DNA of 64,000 bases from Stereum hirsutum FP-91666 SS1 (lineage: Eukaryota; Basidiomycota; Agaricomycetes; Russulales; Stereaceae), in NCBI RefSeq assembly GCF_000264905.1, contig NW_006763139.1:74632-138631 (forward strand), in the 5' to 3' direction. This document shows, piece by piece, positions 10,651 to 26,045 of this stretch. Under the pieces are notes generated by a model. That model was not told the DNA's origin. It was given only the letters and a program-made list of their open reading frames with translations, and did no database searches. Made by a program: the position numbers and the translations under genes. Position 1 is the first letter of the stretch. Each line of letters begins with the position of its first letter.

Positions 10651-11264
10651 TCGACTTCTTCGCCCATTCTGTTCGACTCCATCACCATCTTCAACTTCCT
10701 CAACACCCATAACGTCTTTCCTCTGAAGACCACTACGACCGCAACTGCGACCATGCCACTTCCTTCCACCCGTTTCCTGACTCTTATCCCGTACCTTCCG
10801 ATCAGCCACTGATGAGGACGAGGATGGATCGGTTGAGCGTGAGCGAAGGATGGCATTCCTGCAACGGAGGTAGTTATTGACGTCGTACCATGGAGGGAAA
10901 AGGGGGGATAGGACATGGGAAGTGGGAAATGGGAAGTGGGGAGGACGGGATGGAGGTTGTGGCCTGCGAGGACGGAAGAATGAGATATCAGCATCTGATC
11001 GGCACGTGAGACAAAAAAGAGCATGATACGAGGAGAAAAGAAAAGAAAAAGAAAAAGAAAAAAGGAACATGTAGCACGGATATGTCCTCAGAGTTGAGAC
11101 GAGTTCGCTGGCACACAAGCGTCGAAAAAAGTCGAACTCGAACACGTTTGGTACTCGTGCGAAGTCGAGCGTGATGAACGGTGCAAGGGAGTATGATGGT
11201 CTTCATACATGCCTGTTGGTATCTAGAGCCTGATCGTAGGAAGCTGCATATATGCATCGTTCCT

Positions 11265-11960
11265 GAATGCCTGCGTCAAGCTCGACGCTGAAGCACTTTT
11301 GGTGGAGACGACGTCATGGCTACAGCCATGATGACTTCACACCTAAGCGTACAGTGCCACATCGACCAGCCAGACATCTCAGCCACGAACAGAAAATTTG
11401 CGCTCGATAGCGCGTCGAAATCATAAAAACACGCACTAAGAGGGAAAGAACCAGCAAAACTCACCCACGACTTCTATCCCTCTGGAACCACTTCTACACA
11501 TCCCGTACACCGAAGGAGAGTCTAGAGTAAATAGGGCCGTTCGTTATACGGTCTTTCGAGGTGTTTCGGGTGGCCAGCCATATGACCCAGTTCTAGTATT
11601 CGAAACTGAAGATTTGACTGAGAGGTGACGGTCATGGTGGGTGGGTTGGGTGAAGGCAACGGCAAGCTCGCACCCTGAGGCTCGTGCATAGTGTCCGACG
11701 TCACCAAAGCTGTAGAGGTTGAGGTCGACGAGAGCCATAGCTTTCAGATGATATGTCGAGTTATATCGCCATACAAGACGAAATACGGTAGTAATTATCC
11801 TGAGGAGGTGCTTTCCATGTTATACTCGACGAGAGGATGAGAAATGGGATGCACGCCAAGCAAGAGGTTGAGTTATGACGTCGTCCATCGCAAAAATAAA
11901 CGGGTGGCGCGCCACTCTGCTCTTCTCGAACCACCAACATCAACTCTCACTTGCCCATCC
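11265..11960 (-). pseudogene. Damaged second copy of the WW-like gene segment
   Basis: The DNA aligns with 620-1090 and then with 2150-2360, skipping about 1 kb present in the first copy. Shared anchors are GCGTCAAGCTCGAC (623 and 11273), CATATG plus flanks (966 and 11578) and ACGAGAGGATGAGAAA (about 2211 and 11828). On the minus strand it reads CTGCVEVVPEG, then TAG where the first copy has the Trp codon of PEGWE, and a frameshift lies just upstream (LERPYNERP then stop). It is therefore a pseudogene with an internal deletion. Confidence 0.65.
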
Positions 11961-11964
11961 TCTG

Positions 11965-14721
<2,757 letters not shown>

Positions 14722-15183
14722 AGATCTGTCTGCATGGCCGAGTTCGCTTGTATGCCACATGTGTCTCCTTGAGAGATGTGCGTCTTCGACGTGCACGTAT
14801 GGTTCGATCCTATCCCATCTGAACTTGTCGACGTCGTATGTCTACCTCAGTGGCTACTATGTCGAGCGAGAATTCTAGTTCAAAGGCTCTTAAATGAAAT
14901 GTCAAATCTAATCGCATTTCGCTCGTGGACGATGTAGTGACGGGTGACGCTGTCACACAGTCCTTCTCAAATCATCACCATCTTGTGCTGCTCGCCTAGT
15001 CTGGCATTATGATTCTACTGACAGCTAACATATATATGCACCTGAACCAACTACAAAACCGTGATCTAGTAGTTATCAGGTATTCGTTTGAAGTCGACAT
15101 AAAGGAGCTCTGAAGAGATCTCAGCGTGTCGTAATTCGGCAAGGCAACGGGGCTGAAGCCTAAACAGATGCTGAGGGCGGTGT
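14722..15183. other. Convergent intergenic region
   Basis: This spacer separates the 3' ends of CYP51 (plus) and the first DUF6533 gene (minus). No frame or repeat was recognised; it should contain both terminator regions. Confidence 0.5.
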
Positions 15184-17127
15184 CTAGTATTGGTATAAGT
15201 TGGAAACATAAGTATATGAGCACAGCGGAAACAATGCACGATGAGTAGCTACCGATGCTCCTGAATTCTCCATTTGTGCAGTCCGAATGACTTCAGCAAT
15301 TTCCTCGTGACATTCATGTCTTTGTTCCTGTGATAAATCAAGTTCGGTATCAACGAAGTATAAGTGTTGAACCAGTCTGCTTACAACTGAAGTGTCAATG
15401 TCCATATTGTGAAGTGGAATTCCAGCGTCACATTCAGTGGCTGTGATGTCGTTCTCAATGAGGGAATTTATGTCTTGATCGAAGACGAGTGGACCTCCAA
15501 TGTTTCCAAGAACACGGTTGCGAGCAAACTGGAGCTCGGAGTGCGGATAGTCACGGGACGTATTTAAGCCATTATCGCGGTGCGAGTACGATTTGAGGTT
15601 GAGGACCAGGTGGTTTACCACCAAGTTAGGAGCCCTGATTGATAAGTAATACAAAAGCTGAGGGAGACGTCGACAAAACATGAGACCATGACGTACAATC
15701 CCACAAAAGGCCCGAGGTTGGTTAACCAGAGCTTCGCCGCATACGATGCCTTTTGGATGCATTGGTCAATGATGATCGTTTGAGTAGACGAGCTAGAGTA
15801 CTGACGTCGCTGTACAGATAGTTCACCTACATAAAATGGTCAGTAAAATATGACTCGCACGGGAATAAAAGGAAGATTGTGACCAAGACAAATGCAAAGA
15901 CGAGAATTTCGGCTGTTGTGATTAACCTGCTACTGCGCACTGAGTTTAATCTAGCATTACTAATGAAGTCACTTACAGGAAGTGTATAATCCCTGTAAGA
16001 TAAATGATCAGTTCTTCCATCTAAATAATGATCAATGTGAAGAGGTAGACCCACCGTCACGCAGGAATATATAGGAAACACCAGATTGATCTAACCTCCG
16101 TGACTCGAGCACATGATGCCATGTCGTCACTATCGTTATAGCGACTATATATCCGTCCAATAAGAGCAGCAGTATTGTGCTGGAGAGTGACTCTGTGCGG
16201 AGACGTTATTTGTCTTCATTAATTTCCAGGTGCGTGCGCAACGTACTACTGGGAGATAATCAATATGAGTGCAAATATCTTCAAGGAAGGACGTCAAGAT
16301 GACACACATAAAATATACTGTTTCATTCGGAAGAACGAACCCACAACCGACTAGTATGCTCAATGTCGTCTCCAGAGAACCATCACTCAAGCCCGTGGCC
16401 AGACCATAGACGTTCTATCCAGATGATTGCATATTAGAATAAAAGCGGTGTAAATTATCCAAAATTCTCACAGATAGACCTATCATGACGATGATGGCCA
16501 AAAGCACAGAACAAATGAAAACTACTTGAAATCGATGTCCACTGATGCTCCAAACGCGCAAAGTCAATAGACCTGACCTGAGTGTAAGTAATAATGACGG
16601 TGAATCTTTCGGAAAAAAGTGAGGGGGCCCACCATACGTCGTGATTGTAGTTATGAGAGCATCTATCTGTTCCACCTGAAGAACGTTCTTACAACTAATC
16701 TAACAGGATGTCAGTAGTCGACCTCTTCAGATGTAACATTACGCACGTAGCATCGGATATGTTTCCGCTGATGGCTCTTCCGAGTCGTAGCAGCACCCAT
16801 AACAGCATCGCATGCCTGTTGATGAGAAACATGACTGTACTCGCTGACATAGGGTTGCACCAAATGAGCAAGATCTCCTTCGGAAGAGTACCAAGATAGT
16901 CGTATAACCATAGCACTGATACAGACGTGTTTCAATCAACCAGATCATCCCAAAAACAGACAGTATTGTAGTATTACCCGAGGAAGACACGGTAGCCCAA
17001 TTCACTATAATTCTAGCAGTGAGAGAGATCATTAAAATCGATGCGAAAGCGAATTGTCAATAAAATAATGTCGTGCTCACGGTGACCGAATTCCAGCTGA
17101 ACCTGCCAGTAAAGCGTTACCTGACAT
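15184..17127 (-). CDS. DUF6533 seven-helix membrane protein A
   Basis: DUF6533 proteins are fungal multi-pass membrane proteins of unknown function. The start ATG 17127 gives MSGNALLAGSAGIRSP, spliced in phase to IIVNWATVSSS and VLWLYDYLGTLPKEILLIW, the diagnostic N-terminal helix and loop (YDYLxTLPxEI, W). Later exons carry LLTLRVWSISGHR (16500-16600), matching the family motif LRVYALYGR, and the C-terminal NLVVNHLVLNLKSYS plus FARNRVLGNIGGPL (15430-15640). Several short introns make the middle uncertain, but no clear break is seen. Gene B, 1.1 kb upstream on the same strand, has the same exon-1 phase and motif order, so the two are tandem duplicates. Confidence 0.75.
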
Positions 17128-18204
17128 GTTGAAATCGAAGTCGGGGAGTGAGGAGTACTTGTCCCTTTATGAGAACAAGGTCCAAATTACAACAGGCAGT
17201 CAAGATCCAGTGTGGAGCTCTGTTTCAATACTGTGTGATTCCAATGGTCCGGGATTCCCATCTTCGGAATGCTGTTTTAGTGGATAGCTGTAAACACTAG
17301 ACGCTAGACGCTATCCGCGTGCAGATACATCCATACTTTTATCAGCACGTTCGAGGCTATACAGCTCTTAGAATAGGTCAACGGTGAATGTCCTGGGGCG
17401 AGCAAGAGTCCAGTAATACACCCTGGAGGCTCCACCTCGGTGCGTACATGTTCAAGCGCTTGGGGCCCTAAAACCGAGGAGATTTCCGTGGAAGGCGGAC
17501 GATTTTTAACTCACATCGAGAGACTGTTAGATGCAAGGGATGATGCATGAGAAGAGTGTATCCTTAACAAGTCGACATTCGTTTCAAGCCAAGCCATTTT
17601 CGACTGCTATGGGGCCGCATCTGCACTCAGAGGTGACGTGTGAATTCATGCTCCCATCAAAGAGCGAGGAATCGCGCTGATAGATCCTAATTTCTAACAA
17701 GCGCTTCCCCAAAGCGACAGATGGTGCTAATATGGAAGCATACCGAACAACGCAGCAAAATGTAGAGATTTGGATCCGGAAAGACGCCGCAAAATCATTC
17801 GAACGCGTGTCATACTGGCATCTGGTTGCTTGTTTCTGCCAAGATGCTGACTATCACGGGAAACAGTCGAAACGCAATCGCACAACCGTCGCTCATTGAA
17901 GGAGTAGAAAATCCGAGTAAAACACACTATATCCATGAAGCCGTTACTATATTCGCACATACTGGTACTGATGTCTTTGATCCCACTGGGTCCTCGAGCA
18001 CACAATATAGTCAAACATCGGAGTGCTTTGATAAATAAATGCTCATGCTATTGATCTCAATCACACATGAAATTATGTCCGCCTTCTTCTCTTGGTGCAG
18101 CTTATATTTCTGCAGGCTCATTTGATCTATATTCCTGCGTTACAATCAGCAACTAGCGCATAAAGCCACGTCATATACACCTACCGTAGAAACAACGGTC
18201 TCTC
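17128..18204. other. Spacer between tandem DUF6533 genes
   Basis: No recognisable gene. A 95-codon minus-strand frame (17727-18014) has no family resemblance or exon context. The spacer should hold the promoter of gene A and the terminator of gene B. Confidence 0.4.
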
Positions 18205-19899
18205 TTAAGACTCAGTAGTGTCTGCTACTACTTCTTCCGCGATGAGAGAGTCAACATCCTCGTCAAAACAGAGTGGTGCGCCTATGTTTCCCAGAAACCT
18301 GTTTTGGGAGAACCTGATTTCAGAAACAGGCGAGGGGTCCGATCCCGTTCCGTGAAGCTGACTTGAATATGCTCGGAGACTCAACACAAGGCGGTTCACG
18401 ATGAGATTGGGTAACCTAGAAATAATCAGCATGTGCATTAGATTCAAGCATAGCAGACATACATGCTGAGGGGAGCATCAAGACCGCTTATCATGAGCTC
18501 AGAGAGGTAGAATGAGTCCTTGAAAATAATCAGCGGGTCAGTATGGATGCAATTAGTTCTGTACAAGATGATATTACATCATTTCCGAGCACGTTGATCT
18601 GTCCTAGTGCGTCAGTCCTTGCAATATGCATAGCCGTAGGAAATATCTCCTCACCAATATGATGACAAAGAGAAAGAGCTGGCATATCATGATGAAACTG
18701 TGGTCATATGTGAGCTTTGACGATAATCTGATCGAAGTCACTCACATAAAATATATGGTCCCTGTGTTGACAAAGACTTAGCCCAGTTGGCTCCCGGTCG
18801 CCGGGTGACTGCAACATTATTTGAAGTATACACTTACCGTCTCGGAGAAAAATATGGGTAACACCGGACTGGCCGATTTTTCTTGACTCTAATACATGGC
18901 GCCATGTCTTCGTGACGGTCAAGATGAAAATATAGGAATCAATGAGCATTCGCAGTGTGGAGGAAGCAATCGCGCCTTTGCAAGCATCGTCAGAATTGCG
19001 TGATTTACATGTCATACATACACTGACCACTATGCAAAGATCGCATTAGTTTCTTTAATCTCAATAAATATAACAATCATCGTACCTGTTGGGAATGATT
19101 CTGTTCGAACTTTGGATGCCACAGACTACCCAAGTCCTTACGGCTGAGTTGACTTCAGGAATATTGACTCCGGAGATCGAGGTGAACATAAACTAAAGAA
19201 GTACAGAAGTCACCCTCTCGAAACAGACTATATGTTTGGAAAACCTACAAACATATCCATTGTAGCAATTGCAATTATCAGCAGCGTACATATGACAAAG
19301 ACCGTGGGCGGTCGTCCACTGATACTCCAAACACGCAATGCCAACAAGCCTAAAGTGAGAACAGGATGTCCTCATTAGTTGTCATGACAAGAATAAGGAA
19401 ACACACCATAAGTTGTTATGTCAGTCAGAATGTAACCGCCTTGCCATATATACGTCAAATCCCTGCAGCTACCTCAAAGTTGGCGGAACACCTTTTTAGT
19501 GTATATGAGAAGAGGAGAACACCACTCACATGTTCGGGGGTAAGTAGTAATTAGTGGTGGCGCCTAGGCGAATGAAAAGATAAAGAAAGAAAATGTATCT
19601 GTTGAGCAAGACCGAAACTGTGGTGATGGAGATTCGATTGTGCCAAAGGAAATCTATTTCTCTTGGTAGAGTACCAAGGTAGTCGCAAATCCATAACACT
19701 AACAACCTTGTTTATCACCTAATTCCGTTACAATATGTAGGAGTATTCTACTCACCCATGGCAGATATTTGAGCACAGTTTGCCACGAACCTGATAACAC
19801 GAAACAAGGCTCAGATAGCGCATCCAATTACCTTAACAAAGGTAATACTCACTGTAACATTTGTGAATCAATGGACCCTTCTGAGTATTCGCGAGTCAT
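18205..19899 (-). CDS. DUF6533 seven-helix membrane protein B
   Basis: A close relative of gene A in the same orientation. Exon 1 (MTREYSEGSIDSQMLQ) ends in the same phase as exon 1 of A. Exon 2 gives FVANCAQISAM and exon 3 VLWICDYLGTLPREIDFLW, the DUF6533 signature. The C-terminus reads NLIVNRLVLSLRAYS and FSQNRFLGNIGAPLCF, then stops at 18205. Intermediate exons near 19200-19370 and 18704-19030 fit the helices but were not all joined. Function is unknown; the family layout suggests a seven-helix receptor-like or structural membrane protein. Confidence 0.72.
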
Positions 19900-20133
19900 T
19901 TTGAGAGATGAGGACGACCGTCGAACAGTGCGTGCAGAAGTCAGCGATCGCTTAAATACCCACCTTTGAGTTCGGGTTGAAACAGATAGCGTCAGCTTCC
20001 TGACCAAACATCAGTCTACGCTGAGCAGTGCGGCCTGTCTTCTATGATCCGATATACGCGAATAGTGTTTCGTTGACGTCGAGTATACTGTTTCCGTTAT
20101 TGACATTTAGAAGCCGTCCCCCTTACGGATAGG

Positions 20134-21161
20134 TCAAGTATTAGGTGAATTTGTGGTATGTATTGCCTCGTAGAGCATATCTCTGGACTCCACGGCGCGA
20201 GAGCTACGGATGTGCAAGCGCTCTCGGATCCACATGCACCGGGGATCTGATGAAGGAAGGAGGTCCCCCTTGAAATTATCTTGATACATCAAATTTCGAT
20301 GTATGGTCCTTTTAAGGTTAAAAGCGTAGTTAGTAATAGTAACCCGGAATACACAGGTCCCACCAGAGAAGAGAATGGTGGATGAAGGTACCGGGTGCAA
20401 TGTGGCCCGTTTAGGCGCTGTAGACACCACTCACCAATGCAACGAATATCAAACCCCATCATCGGTCGCCGTTTTATCGCTCCTCTGTCCATAGCCATGT
20501 AGAAGAATGTCAGCCGCAAGTACAGCTGGTATCGATGCCCTATGACGCCCGAACAGCACTCGGATCCAATGCACAAAGACCATGACAATGAAGGTACGGC
20601 CATTTCGTGGAAGGATATATGCTATTCATAAGTGACCTCACAGCCGATAGAAGTGCGATAATGTGTCCACGTTCTCTGAAGACGACATCGGCATCAGTGG
20701 GTAGGGTGTTTCGGACGTGACCAACTATCATTGGAAGAACGGTGTGTGGTGTTCTCTCAAGAAGCAGTCGGTGCCAACAGCAACAAGTTGATCAAGGAAA
20801 CGAACAGCGCTATAAAAGCCCAAGAGGTGATGCGTCGAAGATCCAGGGTAGTACTAGAATCAGGAGAAACAGATACGGACAGGTCGGTGTCCATATGAGT
20901 GGGAGATCCTATGGAGTAGGACCTGCTACTCCCCGTGCTCAGAGCGATCCCCAGTAGATTCGAATACCGATGATATGAGGACACGTGCATGCGATGAGTG
21001 GAGGGATGGACGATGGCGTAGCCAACAGTGTTAAGAATGACGATGAGCGCAACTAAGAACATGGGATCATAAATAAGAGCCAGAATCGCATCGCTACACG
21101 TGCACCAGAAGACCCAAAGACCCGTCTTCACTGGAAAATAGAGAGGAATATTAAACAGCAA
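20134..21161 (-). CDS. Unidentified membrane-protein frames, possibly decayed
   Basis: A minus-strand frame open from about 21240 to 20757 encodes two strongly hydrophobic segments (around FAILWLLLFNIPLYF and FLVALIVILNTVGYAI), followed by a Ser/Thr-rich tail. No good ATG is seen, because the frame runs back into the 3' end of the MFS gene. Further frames at 20540-20731 (VLPMIVGHVRNTLPTDADV) and 20134-20603 could be later exons. No family was recognised. It may be a real multi-pass protein with a missed first exon, or a remnant. Confidence 0.3.
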
Positions 21162-21226
21162 TAACCATAGGATAGCGAAGGCTCGATAGATCGGTGTAGC
21201 CAGCCGAAATGGCTCTATGCTACTGG

Positions 21227-24200
21227 CTAGTAAAGATACTGGAACGAGTGGACCATCTTTTTCTCTTCCACGACGGACGCGTGGACCAAACTACAAGCAC
21301 ACGTCAGCATCACACCCTCGAGGAAGTACTGAAGCCATGGTAAAATAGGACAGAAAGGACGTACTCCGCACTCCTCTCCACCGCCTTCTCGTTTGTCTCG
21401 AAAGGCTCGATCTCTCCCCGTTGGAGCTTGCCGTTCAGGTGGATGAGACATTGTCGATAACCTATCCGTACCAATACAGCAGGAACAAGGGGCAGTCAGC
21501 ACTGGTGACTCTGCGGTCGGAATGGTGACCAAGAAAAACACGATCGAGGACGAAGATTAGAAACAAATCAGAACACGTACCGAGTCCAATAGCGAGACTG
21601 AGCACCATCAAACAGATCTCCGTGACGAACGACTGCCAGTACTTCGGGCTCCAGGTGGTCGGCCAAAGATAAGATGTCGGGATCTATGCACATTGGAGTA
21701 TCGTCACACAAATGACGAACATAATTGCGCGGTCAGTCCAGTGTAGTTGAAGACATAAATACGCAGGGCGAAGAGACGTACCTGTCCGATGTTGGCGAAA
21801 CCGTTCACCAGAGCGATAGCCGCGGCTCGCTTGCCCGGTGGACGAGGAATCGACGAGCTTATCCAGCCAAGTAGGATAATACCACCTAGATAGTGGTCGT
21901 ATGTATGATCAGACCAGAGAGCCGAAATAGCGAGGCTCGAAGAACGTACCGCTAAAGCCCATACACATCCCAAACAAGGAGATGTACTTCCCCGCCACCG
22001 TCTTCGCTAAACCATCAAAAGGAAACCCGGACTCAACTCAGTTCTCCGTATCCAGCTTTCGGTGGCCCCAATGTATCATCCAAGGAAAAGAAGACGTACC
22101 ACTCAGGGCCACGATATACCCCAACAACGCAAACCCATAGCTGGTCGCAATATGCCAGAACTTCTCTCCCGTTCGATCCGAGTGCCATGAGTTCAAGAGA
22201 GCGTAGATGGTGGCGAAGGCCCAGGGTGGGAAGGTCATGAGGAGTGTAATAGTGGTACTGAAACCGAGGGTAGCCGTGATAGTCGGGAGGTACTGTCCGA
22301 AGGAGAGGCCCATAATATAGGTGAAGTACATGAACCTGTTGAAGAACTCTCAGACTTCGATCTCACAGGGACAAACGAAGAGAAACATACGCCAGAGCCC
22401 ATACTTTGACATCACCCGCGGCGATCTTGACGTCGTGGAATATACCCTTCGTTTTTCCATCCTGGAAATCGGTGACTTGTGGATCGTCGACCAGACCGAC
22501 ATCATGGACTAGACGGCCTTCTGCGATCTCGCGTTCGCGGGGAGTGAGCCAGGTTGTACTAGAATGGGAGGTAAGACGTAGGTAAGTGTATGCGTACTAC
22601 AAGGCGGGAGGATGTCTAAAAGATGGAAAGACGTACGTTGTTGGATAGTCAGCCAGCACAAACGGCAACATCAGCCCAAACGCGACCGTAATCGACCCTT
22701 CGATAATGAACAACTATCCGTTACAATCAGTCAGCCTATGCCCGGAATGAAGGCAAAAAAAAACATGAATGAGCGTACCCATCTCCACCCACGAATACCG
22801 CGAGCGCCTTCCAATCCGCTCAGGATACCGGCTGCGAGTAGACCACCGAGGCCTTGTGCAAGCATATTCCCTGCGTTGAGACTAATCAAATGCTGGTCAG
22901 CAGGAAGGAAAATGAGATCCGAGCGAGAAAGCGACGAAATGGGACCATTCATGGTCTAGACACAACCATTCATGCGACGATGATCGTGAACGCTAGCCTA
23001 TCCGCGTGCGAGAAGCTGGATATGTCGCGAGCAGTGAAGGAGAGTTCGTCGACTCTGCGCCGGATGCATATACTCTTTCCAAAAATATAAATCTGAGACA
23101 TCCGCAGAACGAGGGGCGGAGCTTCACTGACAGCGATACGTGCAAAATGAAGGGGCGTGGACTGTCCGGCATCACAAGCACAGCCCTCTTCCTCGTCGAT
23201 GTCAGTGACATCCCAGTAAATGCATATCGTGTAGTGCGATAGGCGATATAGCACACGTATGTATGCGCCTACCAACACCAACACTCGAGATCTCGACAAA
23301 GAACGAGACCACAAACGCAACCGAAGTCTATCCGAACATCACTATTTAGACTAGAGTGATATAATTGAACTCACCAAGCGATCCTGAACCCAACCTCCTT
23401 CCTTGTGTACCATCTCGACAAGTAATACACCGACGCAGGATAGAACGCGGCCTCGACGAACCCGAGGAAAAAGCGACATACGGCGATGGACGAGAAGGTG
23501 TGGCATTGCTGGTGATTATGTGCATGATGTCAGCATAGACGGAGCTGTGCAGGGTAGAATGGAAGCATGAGGAATAGGAGCGAGAGACGACGTACAGAGG
23601 TCAATGCGGAGATCATGCCCCAGATGACCACGACGCCAGACATGAATAACCTCGGCTTTGGAATAGCGTGCATGATCAGATTAGAAGGAACTTGCATCTG
23701 TGTCACAGGAAACAGACCAACAGTGTTAGATTCCACCGTCCGCGTTTATGAATGGAAGGGATGAGAAGCGGAGAGCATACGGTGATGTATCCCGCGAAGA
23801 GAATGGACAATGCGGACGCATATTGGGTATCGGTGAGGGAGAGGTCGGTTTGGAGGCCCTTGAGACGTGCATTGGAGAGGTTGCCTCGCTAAAACGACGG
23901 TCGTCAAGGACATGGCAGAGGATAGGAAGGATCTGATTGGTTGGAAGGACGTACGTCCTGTAAAGAGAAGGGTGAACATCAAGAGGTTTTAGCTTTGATG
24001 GGAGAGATTGACGAGCGACAATCAGGGACTGACGATGAAGTTGAGAATGAACAACTATTTCGAGAAAAGAAACCGGTGAGCGCTTGTACGATTCCAAAGA
24101 CGAAAGCGAATAGAAACGTACGATGACGAGGGCCGGCTGCGCCGTTCGAGTCAGAGAGTCAGCGAGAGACTCGCACCAGAAAAACGAAGGAGACGTACCA

Positions 24201-24318
24201 AGCACCGAGCATCGATCTTTCTCACCAACCTCTTCTCCTCCTGCTCGTCCCACGGAACTGCAGCAGGAACCTCTTCCTGCGTTTGGCTATCCTTGGACGG
24301 TATGGAGTCGGTGGCCAT
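21227..24318 (-). CDS. MFS transporter, Dal5/TNA1 (anion:cation symporter) type
   Basis: A plasma-membrane proton-coupled carrier of the family that moves allantoate, nicotinate and other small organic anions; the substrate cannot be read from sequence. The start ATG 24318 gives a hydrophilic N-terminus ending KRLVRKIDARCL. Then come RGNLSNARLKGLQTDLSLTD with helix ASALSILFAGYIT, QVPSNLIMHAIPKPRL with helix VVVIWGMISALTS, CRFFLGFVEAAFYPASVYYL with SRWYTRKE, and GNMLAQGLGGLLAAGILSGL. The second half carries YIMGLSFGQYLPTI and GGIILLGWISSSIPR. The tail CLIHLNGKLQRGEIEPF and final FQYLY are typical. More than ten introns are present; tiny exons near 23900-24170 and the junction near 21470 are uncertain. 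Tandem GATA boxes lie 200 bp upstream. Confidence 0.85.
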
Positions 24319-24520
24319 GGTTGACTTAGTCCCTTTCTTGTCTTCGGTTGACTCAGATGTACAAGAGGCGAAAGAGAGGAAACAGAAAGTCCTAGACCAA
24401 GGATAGCATGCAGAGGAACGTCGGCTGGAGTCACTCGACCCACTTCGAAGTGTGAATGGTGTATAAGTGGGCGGCCAGAAATATCGCCAGCGGTCGTGCA
24501 GGGTGAGTTCAGGGTCTTCA

Positions 24521-24533
24521 GATAAGATAAGAT
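24521..24533. promoter_or_regulatory. Tandem GATA boxes upstream of MFS transporter
   Basis: GATAAGATAAGAT lies about 203 bp upstream of the MFS start codon. GATA-type zinc-finger regulators of nitrogen catabolism bind HGATAR sites, and yeast DAL5, a member of this transporter family, is controlled through GATAAG boxes. The link here is inference from motif and position. Confidence 0.4.
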
Positions 24534-25056
24534 CCTGGAGACAAAAGCGGAGGGAGCATATCCGCGGAGTTCCTTCCGTGGGGAGGAGCTGCTTTCTGTC
24601 CTTTGCGATCGTTCGTACTTACTGTTTAAGGTACCCCGTGCTAGAAACCATCATCGCTCTTCTGATTTGTTAAGGCGGATTAGAGTTGTTGATAATGGAC
24701 CTGCGCTCATTTGCGGGACGGCTCAAGGCCAATCGCCTTCCGACAACTGAGGCTCGAAATAACGTCCGACTCGGAGACACAACTTGCTGATTCAAGACAA
24801 CTCTTCCAGCTGCATTCGCTGTCGCGGATCTGCATACTGAGTACTAGTACTGTATTTCCTCCAACCCTAAAGGAATAATACAAGGCAGGTTCAATCCAAC
24901 ATCACCTCGAATCCGACTTCATCTCTGCCCTCTTGCATCCATCTGCCCTCCAATTCATGCAGACGAGGCATAGGTCGCTGTCGAGGTCCCAGCTACTCAG
25001 AAAGAGATAAGTCGGGTGAGTCTGTATTACATCCATGCTCCGGTTAGAGAGAACCA
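24534..25056. other. Intergenic, nothing else recognised
   Basis: No convincing frame; only the promoter side of the MFS gene and the downstream side of the alpha/beta-hydrolase fragment. Confidence 0.4.
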
Positions 25057-26045
25057 CTACCATGTACCCACCGAGATGATCGCGTCTACAAACTCAAATA
25101 CGGGACGATGATACCACCTCTTGTAATTCTGGTCTAACCAGCCTAGGTGGCCTCCACGGTTCGTCGTCGCGAGGAATATGTATTCGGAACGCTGTACCCA
25201 TTTTCGGGTTGCGTGAATTCCTCAGCGATTGCAAACAGGAGTGCCACTGAGGCTGGATATTTCCAGGTGCAGGGTTCGATGAATCAGGAGACATACCTCA
25301 GCGTAAGGTATGGTCGCCCGTGTAATCTCGTCATCCATGCTATTCAATGCTAGACACGGAACCTTCACGTTCTTCATATAATGCAGCGAACTCGCATCGC
25401 GATACAACGCCTCGCTCGACTCGTAGCCCTCCAGTGGAGCGATGAACTTGTCGATGAAGTCCGTGAGCGTGATTAGGGGTTTATCTAAGACGACATGTAT
25501 GTCAGTGAGACTGAGTAGTGGTTTTGAATGAATGCGATCGGGGAAGGATGCATTGTGGGCGTTTGCGTTGAAGAGAGGGTTGAAAGGGTCGGGTGTACCA
25601 GTGGATGCAGCTTTTAAGAAGACATCAGAATGTCTCCTGAGCAGCGAACGGAATGAATGTCCAAGAGCGTAGTTCCAGAAGTATCGATTCACAAGCGAAC
25701 CGCGTTTCAGGTGCTCTGCACCGGCTGCATAGTCCCTGCCCACAAACATCTGTAGTGATCAATGTCCGACGTGAACGACGCGGATTGCAGCGGCCTTACC
25801 AGAGGTTCGCGACGCTGAGAATAGCAGAAAGCGGACATTGGTCACCAAGCTCTCCGGCATATTTTACTAGAACATTCGCTCCGAGGGAAAAACCTGAGTG
25901 ATTTATCGTGGTCATTGTGAATCAGAGGAGCGCGAAAGGAGGAAGTGATCATTGGATGGGTGAGGGTGAAATGAACCATACCGATTCCAAACAATTCGCA
26001 AGATGGAAAATACCTCATCAAGTAAAGGACGGCGCATCGTAAGTC
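25057..26045 (-). pseudogene. Alpha/beta-hydrolase (YheT/EMB8-type), 5'-truncated
   Basis: The minus strand reads DLRCAVLYLMRYFPS, then across an intron GIGFSLGANVLVKYAGELG, which is the nucleophile elbow GFSLGA of the YheT/EMB8 group of serine hydrolases. It continues CPLSAILSVAN, VPCLALNSMDDEI (acid region), and NRGGHLGWLDQN with the catalytic His in GGHLGW. It ends FVDAIISVGTW at 25057. The N-terminal 100-150 residues normal for this family, including the oxyanion region, are missing. Sequence identity stops at about 26040-26048, exactly where a truncated HEM3 copy begins on the other strand. It is therefore called a fragment, although the remaining frame is intact. Confidence 0.7.

Larger units (their letters stand above)
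9053..11145 (-). pseudogene. Open stretch split by the AACTTG element
   Basis: On the minus strand the frame ending ...RRSRSMDE on the right of the element and the frame SMDEEEPFGCVGGTTG on its left share the duplicated 13 bp in the same phase. Removing the element and one duplicate would restore one continuous frame. Parts of the plus strand are also open on both sides (8841-9248 and 10650-10810), so the coding strand is uncertain. No family is recognised. The segment lies next to the damaged WW-like copy and may be part of the same lost gene. Confidence 0.3.

Noticed and set aside
11034..11070. AAAAG/AAAAAG run giving a Phe/Ser-rich helix on the minus strand
   Set aside because: Simple-sequence tract; the apparent hydrophobic helix comes only from the repeat.
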